From Methylotenera sp. (lineage in GTDB: Bacteria > Pseudomonadota > Gammaproteobacteria > Burkholderiales > Methylophilaceae), in assembly GCA_017880905.1 (NCBI GenBank), contig JADGRO010000013.1, positions 24,394 through 88,393 of the forward strand: a stretch of DNA of 64,000 nt. The letters run 5' to 3'. Shown here one piece after another: positions 9,914-19,275 of the stretch; position 1 is the stretch's first letter, and each line of letters starts with the position of its first letter. The notes below the pieces were generated by a model. That model did no database searches. It was given only the letters and a program-made list of their open reading frames with translations, and was not told the DNA's origin. The position numbers and the translations under genes are program-made.

Positions 9914-10066
9914 ATGATTAAATTAATTTTTGTATCGATACTTGCAACATTATTTCTAGCTGGTACATTTGCCACACTGACTGGTTGCAGTACGGTTGCA
10001 GGCGGTGGTAAAGAGATGGAGCAGGGTGGTAAAGCTGTTAAAGATGAGGCAAATGAGAATAAATAA
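9914..10066 (+). CDS. Entericidin A/B-like small lipoprotein
   Basis: Not in the ORF track. MIKLIFVSILATLFLAGTFATLTGCSTVAGGGKEMEQGGKAVKDEANENK*; LTGCSTVAG lipobox followed by a G-K-rich tail. Confidence 0.8.
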   Translation: MIKLIFVSILATLFLAGTFATLTGCSTVAGGGKEMEQGGKAVKDEANENK

Positions 10067-10354
10067 TACAAATGCAGAGAGATAACCTTATACCTCTCTA
10101 AATATGAACAACTGAAAATTTAGAGAGGTGGCGTAAGTTGTATTGTAATGAAGAGGATCAAAGACTCTGTGATTAATTATCTTTCGTATCTTTATTTACC
10201 TCTGTGTAGGCACTTTTCAGGTTTATTTGTTTGACCGACTCAAATGGGTCGGTTCTTGCCCTATGTTTTCTAAATTTGGCCGCTTTAAAGCTGACTCTCA
10301 TTAACAATAATGAACGTCTGAATTAGAAATTCTTGGGTTACGGTGAATTAAAAA

Positions 10355-10386
10355 TGAAAAAGCCCAACATCGCTGCAGGGCTTTTA
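10355..10386 (-). terminator. Terminator downstream of tRNA-Asn
   Basis: AAAAAGCCC...GGGCTTTT inverted repeat directly beyond the tRNA 3' end. Confidence 0.65.
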
Positions 10387-10391
10387 TAATT

Positions 10392-10467
10392 TGGCTCCTC
10401 GACCTGGGCTCGAACCAGGGACACACGGATTAACAGTCCGTTGCTCTACCAACTGAGCTATCGAGGA
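10392..10467 (-). tRNA. tRNA-Asn (GTT)
   Basis: Minus strand TCCTCGATAGCTCAGTTGGTAGAGCAACGGACTGTTAATCCGTGTGTCCCTGGTTCGAGCCCAGGTCGAGGAGCCA: full cloverleaf, GTT anticodon, encoded CCA. Confidence 0.97.
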
Positions 10468-10551
10468 ATCGGTTAAACTAATGAAGGCGTGATAATACTG
10501 GCTAAGCGCTTTTTGGTCAATCGTTAAGGGGTATAATTTAGGTATTAACTG

Positions 10552-11904
10552 ATGAAAAATTCTAAAAAAATATTAATTGCTGCAGCCGTGGTTATTGGCT
10601 TGCTGCTTATTTTGCCTTTTTTAATCCCCATGCAAGCGTATTTACACAAGGCAGAAAAAATAGCCAGTGAAAAGCTTGGCGTGCCTGTGACTATTCACTC
10701 TGCACATTTGTTCTTGCTGCCTAGCCCACGTGTGGCTGCCAGCGATATTACAGTTGGGAAAAATCAAGAGATTAGGGTAGAGGGTTTAGTGGTTGTTCCC
10801 ACCATTAGCACCTTGTTTTCTGCCACCAAAATACTCGATTTAAACATCAGTAAACCCGTTATAAATAAAGCCGCTTTAGAAATAGTTTCTGCCCTAACGG
10901 CCAAAAAACAAGAGAGTGGTGAAGCTGCTGCAGTTAATATTCGCCATATTAAAATTGACGAATTGCAGCTTGTTTGGCCAGATGCTAAGTTCCCCATTAT
11001 GAATGCAGAAGCAACGCTGACAGGCGCTAATAAGCTGGAATCTGCAGTAGTAAAAACCATGGATGGCAAACTCGATGCTAAAGTAACGCCAAGTGACGAC
11101 GAGCAGCTAATAGTGGTAAACGCCAACAAATGGACTTTGCCAGTAGGTTTGCCTTTGTTGATTGATAAAGCCAAGCTAGAGATGCACTTAAAAGACAGCC
11201 GCTTAACTATACCTAACATTGATATTGCACTTTATGGCGGCAAATTAACGGGTGACGCAGTGCTGAGCTGGCAAGAAAATAAAGAGATAGTAAACTGGAA
11301 GACAAGCGGCAATTTGAGCATGGATAACTTATCGGTAAAAGAGCCAAGCAGCTTGGTAAGCAGGGCGGTTTATTTAAGCGGCAATCTATTTGGCAAAGGC
11401 AATTTTTCTAGCGCTGCGAAAGAGGCTGGTCAGTTATCAGATAATCTGCGTACGGATTTTAAATTCAAAGTAAACAATGGTGTGCTGCATGGGCTGGATT
11501 TAGTGAAAGTGGCGAGCCTGATAATTAAGCAAAGCCAAAGTGGTGGCGAAACACAGTTTGATGAGTTTTCTGGCGTTTTAAATAGCGCTGGCAAGCAATA
11601 CAACTTGAGCCAGATTAAAATCAGCTCCGGCTTAATTTCTGCAACTGGCCAAATTAAAATAAGCCCTAAAAAAGAATTAGATGGCGCTGTGCAAGTTAAG
11701 GTAAAACGCAGTGTGAACTTGGTTACTGTTCCACTAGAAGTCTCAGGCACAGTGGATCATCCTGTGGTGTTGCCTTCAAAAGCCGCAATAGCTGGCGCAA
11801 TTGCGGGCACGGCGGTTTTAGGTCCTGGCGTGGGTACTAGCTTAGGTCTTAAGGCGGGCGTGGCAATAGATAAACTTAAAGGCTTATTTGGCAAAAAGAA
11901 ATAG
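10552..11904 (+). CDS. AsmA family protein
   Basis: N-terminal TM, then LGVPVTIHSAHLFLLPSPRVAASDITVG and C-terminal VPLEVSGTVDHPVVLPSKAA; AsmA-like organisation. Confidence 0.8.
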   Translation: MKNSKKILIAAAVVIGLLLILPFLIPMQAYLHKAEKIASEKLGVPVTIHSAHLFLLPSPRVAASDITVGKNQEIRVEGLVVVPTISTLFSATKILDLNISKPVINKAALEIVSALTAKKQESGEAAAVNIRHIKIDELQLVWPDAKFPIMNAEATLTGANKLESAVVKTMDGKLDAKVTPSDDEQLIVVNANKWTLPVGLPLLIDKAKLEMHLKDSRLTIPNIDIALYGGKLTGDAVLSWQENKEIVNWKTSGNLSMDNLSVKEPSSLVSRAVYLSGNLFGKGNFSSAAKEAGQLSDNLRTDFKFKVNNGVLHGLDLVKVASLIIKQSQSGGETQFDEFSGVLNSAGKQYNLSQIKISSGLISATGQIKISPKKELDGAVQVKVKRSVNLVTVPLEVSGTVDHPVVLPSKAAIAGAIAGTAVLGPGVGTSLGLKAGVAIDKLKGLFGKKK

Positions 11905-11941
11905 ATTAAATAAGTCTAAATAGTTATTTAAGCGTGCTAAT

Positions 11942-13147
11942 TTATTCGAGAGCCTTGGCAATACGGTCTAGCGCGTTTTTTAAGTTTTCCATCGAGGTTG
12001 CGAACGAGATGCGGAAATAGCCCTCAGCCCCAAACGCAGAGCCCGGCACTACTGCCACATTAAAGCTTTCTAACAAATATTCCGCAAACGCCATATCGGT
12101 CGCGGCGCTAATTTTGCCCGCTTTGTGTAAGTTAGCAATCGCCACACGTGCATCAGGGAAGGCGTAAAACGCACCACCCGCCATCAGGCAACGTAAGCCC
12201 GGCATGACGTTAAAGCGATCCACCACATATTTGTGACGTTCTTTAAACGCCGCTACCATCGGTTTAATACATTCTTGCGAGCCAGTGAGTGCGACAACCG
12301 CGGCATATTGCGAAATAGAAGTCGCATTGCTGGTGGATTGGCTTTGCAAGATTTCCATGGCTTTAATGATATTCTCAGGGCCTGCCGCGTAACCAATACG
12401 CCAACCTGTCATCGAATAGGCCTTAGAAACGCCGTTAAGCACGATACAGTGGCTTTTTAGCGCGGGCGCAGCATTGAGTATGTTGTAGAACTTTTCGCCG
12501 GTTAAATTGACGTGCTCATACATATCGTCTGTCGCCACCAACACATGTGGATGTTTAAGCAATATTTCGCCCAATGCTTTAAGCTCATTTAGGTTGTACA
12601 CAGCACCGGTGGGGTTAGAGGGCGAGTTGAACATCACCAATTTAGTTTTGGGTGTTATTGCGGCTTCTAGTTGCGCGGGCAGCAGTTTAAAGCCTTGCTC
12701 GATGCCACAATCGATAATCACTGGCACAGCTTCCGCCACCATGGCGATATCGGCGTAACTCACCCAATAAGGCGCGGGTATAATCATTTCGTCGCCTTTA
12801 TTCAGCACCGCCAAACACAGGTTAAAAATGGTTTGTTTGCCGCCTACGCCAACGATGACTTCGTTTACCGTGTAATCAAAGCCGTTTTCATTTTTAAATT
12901 TAGCCACTACGGCTTTTTTAAGGCTGGGGATGCCGCTCACAGGGGTGTATTTGGTAAATCCAGCATCAATGGCCGCTTTGGCGGCATCTTTAATGTGTTG
13001 CGGCGTATCAAAATCTGGTTCGCCTGCCGCTAAGCCAATCACATCGCGGCCTTCGGCCTTGTATTTAGCGGCTTTGGCTGTAATGGCAAGTGTAGGGGAT
13101 TCTTTAATGGCTAAAACGCGGTGCGATAAAACTTGTGAGTGTGACAA
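11942..13147 (-). CDS. aspC: Pyridoxal-phosphate aspartate aminotransferase
   Basis: GLAAGEPDFDTPQHIKDAA, MFNSPSNPTGAVY, LNGVSKAYSMTGWRIGYAAGP (PLP lysine motif). Confidence 0.9.
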   Translation of the reverse strand: MSHSQVLSHRVLAIKESPTLAITAKAAKYKAEGRDVIGLAAGEPDFDTPQHIKDAAKAAIDAGFTKYTPVSGIPSLKKAVVAKFKNENGFDYTVNEVIVGVGGKQTIFNLCLAVLNKGDEMIIPAPYWVSYADIAMVAEAVPVIIDCGIEQGFKLLPAQLEAAITPKTKLVMFNSPSNPTGAVYNLNELKALGEILLKHPHVLVATDDMYEHVNLTGEKFYNILNAAPALKSHCIVLNGVSKAYSMTGWRIGYAAGPENIIKAMEILQSQSTSNATSISQYAAVVALTGSQECIKPMVAAFKERHKYVVDRFNVMPGLRCLMAGGAFYAFPDARVAIANLHKAGKISAATDMAFAEYLLESFNVAVVPGSAFGAEGYFRISFATSMENLKNALDRIAKALE

Positions 13148-13236
13148 AGTACGCTTTCCTTAAAACTAAATCTCGAATAGGCGCTATTTTACGCACAAAA
13201 GCGTTGTTTAGGAACAATCAGTACGTATGGTAAAAA

Positions 13237-13275
13237 AGAAAAGAGGCCTCAAATCGAGGTCTCTTGAGGCATTTA
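13237..13275 (-). terminator. Probable terminator for the downstream protease gene
   Basis: Minus strand AGAGACCTCGATTTGAGGCCTCTTTTCTTTTTT. Confidence 0.55.
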
Positions 13276-13306
13276 TTGCACTAAATTGACGAATCCTGAA
13301 TAAATC

Positions 13307-14320
13307 CTAGCAAGCAGCACTGCACTCTATCATTTCGTTGTATTCAGTTGCGATATCTTTATTGATATCCATTAAAGCGGCATGGATACGCTGCACTTCA
13401 GTGCTGTCGCCACGTGTTTTGGCCAGCGCGCCTAGCCGCACAAGTGCGTCAAAGTTAGTATTATCCAAGCTCGCTGCCTGTTTATAAGCTTTTTCTGCGA
13501 GTTCTGCTTTACCTGTATTTTCCAAACCTAAACCAAATTCATACCAAGCTTCGGTACTTTTAGGCTCCACTTGAGTCCATTTTTCGGCCACTTGCGCCAA
13601 TTTTGGCCAATCGCCACGCGCTTCTGGCACCGCAACCTGCATGTAGAAGGGTTTTTTGTCTTCGTCCTCTTCCCACAAAGCCTTACCGGAGATTGGGAAA
13701 GCGGTCGTTTCAGGTTGTTTTTCTAGTTGCGCTAGCCACTCAATCGGTAGTGCATAGTGAATACTACCGCCACGTCCTGCTGTTTTGAAGGTGTTGATGC
13801 CAACTAATCTGCCTTCCATATCAAATAGGCCGCTGCCGCTTGCACCCAAAGAGAAATTGGCCGAGCTGCGAATGATTTTACCTTGATCGGAATCGTACAA
13901 GGCCTCAACTTTGCCGTTACTGGTGAGCGGCGCAGGTGCACCGTTAGAGTGGCCGATAGCGGCGATTTCTTGGCCGCGTTTCAAATCGGTGCTTTTGCCA
14001 ATAATCGCAGGTTTAAATGGCATGTATGTGGTTGAAACCAAACATAAATCGTGCCAAGCATCAGCTTTTAGCGAGGCGATTAGGTAAGTTTCTTCGCCAC
14101 GCGAAACCCAAGGTTGCTTTGTGGCACGCAACACATGGCAATTGGTGATAACTTTATTCTCGCCCACCACTACGCCTGAGCCATATGCCAAGCCGCCAGA
14201 AGCGTTGTAACCGCGCACCATAACCACGCTAAAAAAAGCATCTAGCATTTTTGGATTATCGAAAGCCAAGGCAGGCTGAATGGCCGCTAGCAAGGCGGTA
14301 GCAAGTATTAAAGCGCGCAT
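13307..14320 (-). CDS. Secreted trypsin-like serine protease with TPR-like C-terminus
   Basis: Signal peptide; GSGVVVGENKVITNCHVL, HDLCLV and LGASGSGLFD (catalytic triad regions); repeat region AWYEFGLGLENTGKAELAEKAYKQAASLD. Confidence 0.82.
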   Translation of the reverse strand: MRALILATALLAAIQPALAFDNPKMLDAFFSVVMVRGYNASGGLAYGSGVVVGENKVITNCHVLRATKQPWVSRGEETYLIASLKADAWHDLCLVSTTYMPFKPAIIGKSTDLKRGQEIAAIGHSNGAPAPLTSNGKVEALYDSDQGKIIRSSANFSLGASGSGLFDMEGRLVGINTFKTAGRGGSIHYALPIEWLAQLEKQPETTAFPISGKALWEEDEDKKPFYMQVAVPEARGDWPKLAQVAEKWTQVEPKSTEAWYEFGLGLENTGKAELAEKAYKQAASLDNTNFDALVRLGALAKTRGDSTEVQRIHAALMDINKDIATEYNEMIECSAAC

Positions 14321-14463
14321 TATTATTCTCCCTTTGTTAATCGCTATAGTAAATGACTAAAATTTTACTACAAAGTTCTCAAAAATTACTTGCCAAGTGA
14401 AGTTGCAAAGCCTGTTAAAATTACAGGTTGATTAAATGGATTGCCTAATTGCATTAAATAAAC

Positions 14464-16500
14464 GTGTTTGTCACCTTTCCCAATAGTAAATATCAGCTAC
14501 ATCAGCCGTTTCAACCAGCTGGTGACCAACCTGCGGCTATAGAAAAGCTGATTGATGGCCTAGAGCAGGGCATGAAGTTTCAAACTTTGCTCGGCGTAAC
14601 CGGCTCGGGTAAGACATTTACCATGGCTAATGTCATTGCCAGACTTGGCCGCCCAGCCATTGTGATGGCACCCAACAAAACGCTGGCAGCACAATTATAT
14701 TCAGAATTTCGTGAGTTTTTCCCTAATAATTCGGTGGAATATTTTGTGAGCTATTACGATTATTATCAGCCAGAAGCCTATGTGCCATCCCGCGATTTGT
14801 TTATCGAGAAAGATTCCAGCATTAACGAACACATCGAGCAGATGCGGCTTTCGGCCACCAAGGCGCTCTTAGAGCGCGAAGACAGTATAATCGTAGCGAG
14901 TGTTTCGGCGATTTACGGCATTGGTGACCCGGTGGATTATCACGGTATGGTGTTGCACTTAAAACAAGGCGATAAATTGAGTCAGCGTGATGCCATACAG
15001 CGCTTAATCGGCATGCAATATGACAGGAATGACTTTGATTTTAATCGGGGCAGTTTTCGCGTGCGTGGCGATGTGATTGATATTTTCCCCGCAGAAAATA
15101 ACGAAACGGCGGTGCGCTTAAGTTTATTTGATGACGAGGTAGAATCGATTACTTTATTTGACCCTTTGACTGGACAAATATTTAATAAAATTCAACGATT
15201 TACAATCTATCCTTCAAGTCATTACGTAACATCGCGCGAAACCACAATTAAGGCGATGGAAAAGATTAAAACCGAGTTACGCGACCGCGTTGCCTTTTAT
15301 ATTAAAGAAAATAAGCTGGTAGAAGCGCAACGCATTGAACAGCGTACACGATTTGACCTGGAAATGCTCAACGAAATTGGTTTTTGCAAAGGCATCGAGA
15401 ACTATTCGCGCCATTTGTCAGGCCGCAATGCGGGCGATCCGCCACCCACGTTAATTGATTATTTGCCTGATAACGCGCTGATGATTATCGACGAAAGCCA
15501 CGTCACTGTGCCGCAAATTGGCGGTATGTATAAAGGCGATTGGTCGCGCAAGACCAATTTGGTCGATTATGGCTGGCGCTTGCCTTCAGCACTGGATAAT
15601 CGCCCGCTAAAGTTTGAAGAATTTGAGCGCATTATGCGCCAATGCGTGTTTATCTCGGCCACGCCGGCAGAATATGAAAAAAACCATCAACAGCAAGTGG
15701 TGGAGATGATCGCGCGGCCAACCGGCTTGATTGACCCGGAAATCATCGTGAAGCCAGCCGATACGCAAGTAGATGATTTACTTGGAGAAATTAAGAAAAG
15801 AGTGATGGTTCACGAACGCGTGCTGGCCACCACGCTCACCAAACGCATGGCAGAAGATTTGACCGATTATTTGGCGGAACACGGTGTAAAGGTGCGCTAT
15901 TTGCACTCAGACATTGACACGATCGAGCGTGTTGAGATTATCCGTGACTTAAGGCTGGGCGAATTTGATGTGCTGGTGGGTATTAATTTACTACGCGAAG
16001 GTTTAGATATTCCTGAAGTGTCTTTGGTTGCGGTGCTGGATGCGGATAAAGAAGGTTTTTTGCGCTCCGAACGTAGTTTGATTCAAACTGCGGGTCGCGC
16101 TGCACGAAATATCAACGGCAAAGTGATTTTTTACGGCAACAGCATTACGCGTAGCATGAAATTGGCGATAGATGAGACCAATCGTCGCCGTCGTGTACAA
16201 ATGGCGTTTAACGAGGCGAATGGCATTACACCCGTAGGTATTACCAAGCGCGTAAAAGACATGATTGACGGCGTTTACGACAAAGATGAAGTGCAACGCG
16301 AGCGCAAAGCTGCGCAAGATCAAGCTAATTATGAGAGCTTGAGTGAAAAACAAATACTCAAGGAAATGAAACGCCTGGAAAAAGCCATGCACGATGCGGC
16401 CAAAAATTTAGAATTTGAAAAAGCGGCCGATTTTAGAGACCAACTTAAAAAGTTGAAAGTGAAATTTTACGGCGCAGAAATCCCCGACTTAAATTTATAA
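14464..16500 (+). CDS. uvrB: Excinuclease ABC subunit B
   Basis: [35 protein letters not shown]-terminal UVR motif; GTG start. Confidence 0.97.
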   Translation: MFVTFPNSKYQLHQPFQPAGDQPAAIEKLIDGLEQGMKFQTLLGVTGSGKTFTMANVIARLGRPAIVMAPNKTLAAQLYSEFREFFPNNSVEYFVSYYDYYQPEAYVPSRDLFIEKDSSINEHIEQMRLSATKALLEREDSIIVASVSAIYGIGDPVDYHGMVLHLKQGDKLSQRDAIQRLIGMQYDRNDFDFNRGSFRVRGDVIDIFPAENNETAVRLSLFDDEVESITLFDPLTGQIFNKIQRFTIYPSSHYVTSRETTIKAMEKIKTELRDRVAFYIKENKLVEAQRIEQRTRFDLEMLNEIGFCKGIENYSRHLSGRNAGDPPPTLIDYLPDNALMIIDESHVTVPQIGGMYKGDWSRKTNLVDYGWRLPSALDNRPLKFEEFERIMRQCVFISATPAEYEKNHQQQVVEMIARPTGLIDPEIIVKPADTQVDDLLGEIKKRVMVHERVLATTLTKRMAEDLTDYLAEHGVKVRYLHSDIDTIERVEIIRDLRLGEFDVLVGINLLREGLDIPEVSLVAVLDADKEGFLRSERSLIQTAGRAARNINGKVIFYGNSITRSMKLAIDETNRRRRVQMAFNEANGITPVGITKRVKDMIDGVYDKDEVQRERKAAQDQANYESLSEKQILKEMKRLEKAMHDAAKNLEFEKAADFRDQLKKLKVKFYGAEIPDLNL

Positions 16501-16531
16501 ACAATAGTTTGATTAATTAACACATTTTCAC

Positions 16532-16537
16532 TATAAT
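16532..16537 (+). promoter_or_regulatory. Candidate -10 box upstream of rpsF
   Basis: TATAAT within TTGATTAATTAACACATTTTCACTATAATCG. Confidence 0.4.
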
Positions 16538-16551
16538 CGCGGTCTTTCAAA

Positions 16552-16600
16552 CCTTGCCACACCATTCTAGTTAAATCTAGTCCGCATCGTGGGTGGCTTT
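16552..16600 (+). promoter_or_regulatory. Probable S6:S18 ribosomal leader motif
   Basis: 5' UTR of rpsF: GCCAC...CTAG-TTAAAT-CTAG-TCCGCATCGTGG-GTGGC, giving nested stems with an unpaired CCG on the 3' side. Confidence 0.55.
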
Positions 16601-16618
16601 AAACCATAAGGGGAACAT

Positions 16619-17026
16619 ATGCGACATTATGAAGTAGTTTTTATCGTCCATCCGGACCAGAGCGAGCAAGTGCCAGCAATGATAGAGCGTTATCGCGCCT
16701 TGATTGCCGCCAGTAAAGGCACTATCCACCGTTTAGAGGATTGGGGTCGTCGTCAATTGGCTTATCCAATCCAAAAAATCCACAAAGCACATTATGTGTT
16801 GATGAACATCGAGTGCGATCACGCCACTTTAGATGAGCTGGAACACGGTTTTAAATTTAACGATGCCGTGATTCGTCACTTAACCATGGGTACTAAAACC
16901 GCTGTGACTGCGCCTAGCCCAATGATGAAAGAAGAAAAATCTAGATCAGTAATAGGCAGAGATGAAGTGCCAGTTGCCGCCATTGTGGTGCCAGATTTAG
17001 TTGCTGAGGTCGTGGAAGCAGAATAA
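16619..17026 (+). CDS. rpsF: 30S ribosomal protein S6
   Basis: [29 protein letters not shown]...[28 protein letters not shown]. Confidence 0.97.
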   Translation: MRHYEVVFIVHPDQSEQVPAMIERYRALIAASKGTIHRLEDWGRRQLAYPIQKIHKAHYVLMNIECDHATLDELEHGFKFNDAVIRHLTMGTKTAVTAPSPMMKEEKSRSVIGRDEVPVAAIVVPDLVAEVVEAE

Positions 17027-17072
17027 TTGAACAGTGTGGCTATATGCCATACCAATGAATATTTAGGAGTTT

Positions 17073-17309
17073 ATGATGGCAAGAGAAATGTACAAACGCC
17101 GCCGCTACTGCCGTTTTTCAGCAGAAGGCATTAAAGAAGTTGATTACAAAGATGTGGATTTGCTGAAAGATTTCATTTCAGAAAACGCAAAAATTATCCC
17201 AGCCCGTATGACTGGCACTAAAGCCAGATATCAACGCCAACTCACGACTGCGATAAAACGCGCGCGTTTTTTGGCCTTGTTACCATACACAGACAAGCAC
17301 CCCGGTTAA
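17073..17309 (+). CDS. rpsR: 30S ribosomal protein S18
   Basis: [29 protein letters not shown]...[28 protein letters not shown]. Confidence 0.97.
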   Translation: MMAREMYKRRRYCRFSAEGIKEVDYKDVDLLKDFISENAKIIPARMTGTKARYQRQLTTAIKRARFLALLPYTDKHPG

Positions 17310-17332
17310 TTTTTAGGGTTAAGGAGAAAATA

Positions 17333-17782
17333 ATGCAAGTAATTTTGTTAGAAAAAGTTGCAAATCTTGGCGCATTGGGTGATATCGTTAAAGTAAAAGA
17401 TGGTTTTGGCCGCAATTTTTTAATTCCGCATGGCAAAGCAAAACGTGCAACAGAGGCCAACAAGGCCGAATTTGCGGCGCGCCGTGTCGAACTTGAAAAA
17501 CAACAAGCTGAAGTGTTAGCAAGTGCGCAAAAACGTGGCGAAAAACTGGCAGGTTACGTGTTGCAGGTCACACAAAAATCCGGTGTAGATGGTCGTTTGT
17601 TTGGTTCCGTAACCAATATCGACATTGCTGAAGGCTTGAAATCCGCAGGTTTTGAGGTAGTTAAATCAGAAGTGCGCATGCCGACTGGCCCATTAAAAAC
17701 CATTGGCGATTTCCCAATTAGCATTGCATTGCACCATGATGTGGTGGCGGATATTACCGTCACGGTGATTGGCGAAGCTTAA
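17333..17782 (+). CDS. rplI: 50S ribosomal protein L9
   Basis: [40 protein letters not shown]. Confidence 0.97.
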   Translation: MQVILLEKVANLGALGDIVKVKDGFGRNFLIPHGKAKRATEANKAEFAARRVELEKQQAEVLASAQKRGEKLAGYVLQVTQKSGVDGRLFGSVTNIDIAEGLKSAGFEVVKSEVRMPTGPLKTIGDFPISIALHHDVVADITVTVIGEA

Positions 17783-17805
17783 AAAAATAAAAATATTGTC
17801 GCTAT

Positions 17806-17836
17806 CTAAAAGGCTACTTCAGTAGCCTTTTTTATT
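17806..17836 (+). terminator. Rho-independent terminator after rplI
   Basis: AAAAGGCTACTTCAGTAGCCTTTTTT. Confidence 0.85.
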
Positions 17837-17842
17837 TATAAT

Positions 17843-19252
17843 GTGACTATGGCTAATGAATCGTACGAATTACTAACACTCCCTCCTGAAATGTTGAAAT
17901 TGCCCCCGCATTCTGTGGAGGCGGAGCAAAGTGTACTGGGTGGCTTGCTGCTTGAGAATGAGGCACTGGACAAAATTATTGATATCTTATCTGCATCAGA
18001 TTTTTATCAACATGACCACCGTTTAATATTTCAGCACATTGTCAAACTACTTGATAACAATAAGCCTGCCGATATTGTGACAGTGGCGGAATCACTAGAG
18101 AGTTCTGCAGAGCTTTCTGGCGTTGGCGGTATTGCTTATTTGGGGGCGCTTGCACAAAACACGCCAACCGCAGCCAACATTCGTCGTTATGCCGAGATTG
18201 TGCGCGAACATGCAATCATGCGCAAATTGGTTGAAGTGGGTTCAAGCATTGCTGAGAGCGCTTACAGCAGGCGCGGCCGCGATGCGCAAGAGCTGCTGGA
18301 TGAGGCGGAAGCCAAGATTTTTCAGATTGCCGAAGGCAACAAGCGCACTACCGAGGGTTTTCATGAAATCAATAAGTTGTTGCCGCTAGTGGCCGAGCGC
18401 ATCGATATGCTGTTTTCGCGCGATAATCCATCCGATGTCACGGGCATACCCACCGGTTTCGAAGATTTGGATAAGCTGACTTCAGGCTTGCAACCTGGCG
18501 AATTAATTATCGTGGCAGGGCGACCTTCCATGGGTAAAACCGCATTCTCGCTCAATATGGCTGAAAATGTTGCGCTGGATACTGGTTTGCCAGTGGCGGT
18601 ATTCTCGATGGAAATGGGCGCAACGCAGCTCGCCATGCGTATGATAGGCTCGGTAGGGCGGCTAGACCAGCACAAAATGCGTACCGGGCGGCTTGAGGAT
18701 GATGACTGGGAAAAACTCACCACCGCGCTAGGCAGGCTTAACGAAGCACCTATTTATATTGACGAAGGTGCAGCGCTAAGTTCATTTGAGGTTCGCGCAC
18801 GTGCCAGAAGATTACATCGACAAACAGGAAAGCTAGGCTTAATCGTGGTGGATTACCTACAATTAATGTCAGCCCCCAATAATAAACAGAGCGAGAATCG
18901 CGCGACCGAAATTTCGGAGATTTCGCGCTCACTCAAAGCACTGGCTAAAGAGTTAGATGTGCCGGTGGTTGCTCTTTCACAGCTCAACCGTAGCGTTGAG
19001 AGTCGTACTGACAGACGCCCCATGATGTCTGATCTGCGTGAATCTGGCGCGATTGAGCAAGATGCCGATTTGATTTTATTTATCTATCGCGATGAGGTTT
19101 ATAACCCAGAAAGCCCCGACAAAGGCACCGCCGAAATTATCATCGGCAAACAACGTAATGGCCCAATTGGCCGTATAAAACTTACCTTTATTGGTGAGTT
19201 TACACGTTTTGAAAACTACGCCAACGCGGGCTACATGCCAGATAACTATTAG
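17843..19252 (+). CDS. dnaB: Replicative DNA helicase
   Basis: LPPHSVEAEQSVLGGLL, IIVAGRPSMGKTAFSLNMAEN, LIVVDYLQLMS. Confidence 0.97.
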   Translation: MTMANESYELLTLPPEMLKLPPHSVEAEQSVLGGLLLENEALDKIIDILSASDFYQHDHRLIFQHIVKLLDNNKPADIVTVAESLESSAELSGVGGIAYLGALAQNTPTAANIRRYAEIVREHAIMRKLVEVGSSIAESAYSRRGRDAQELLDEAEAKIFQIAEGNKRTTEGFHEINKLLPLVAERIDMLFSRDNPSDVTGIPTGFEDLDKLTSGLQPGELIIVAGRPSMGKTAFSLNMAENVALDTGLPVAVFSMEMGATQLAMRMIGSVGRLDQHKMRTGRLEDDDWEKLTTALGRLNEAPIYIDEGAALSSFEVRARARRLHRQTGKLGLIVVDYLQLMSAPNNKQSENRATEISEISRSLKALAKELDVPVVALSQLNRSVESRTDRRPMMSDLRESGAIEQDADLILFIYRDEVYNPESPDKGTAEIIIGKQRNGPIGRIKLTFIGEFTRFENYANAGYMPDNY

Positions 19253-19275
19253 GCTAAATATCTAAACCCAGCCGC

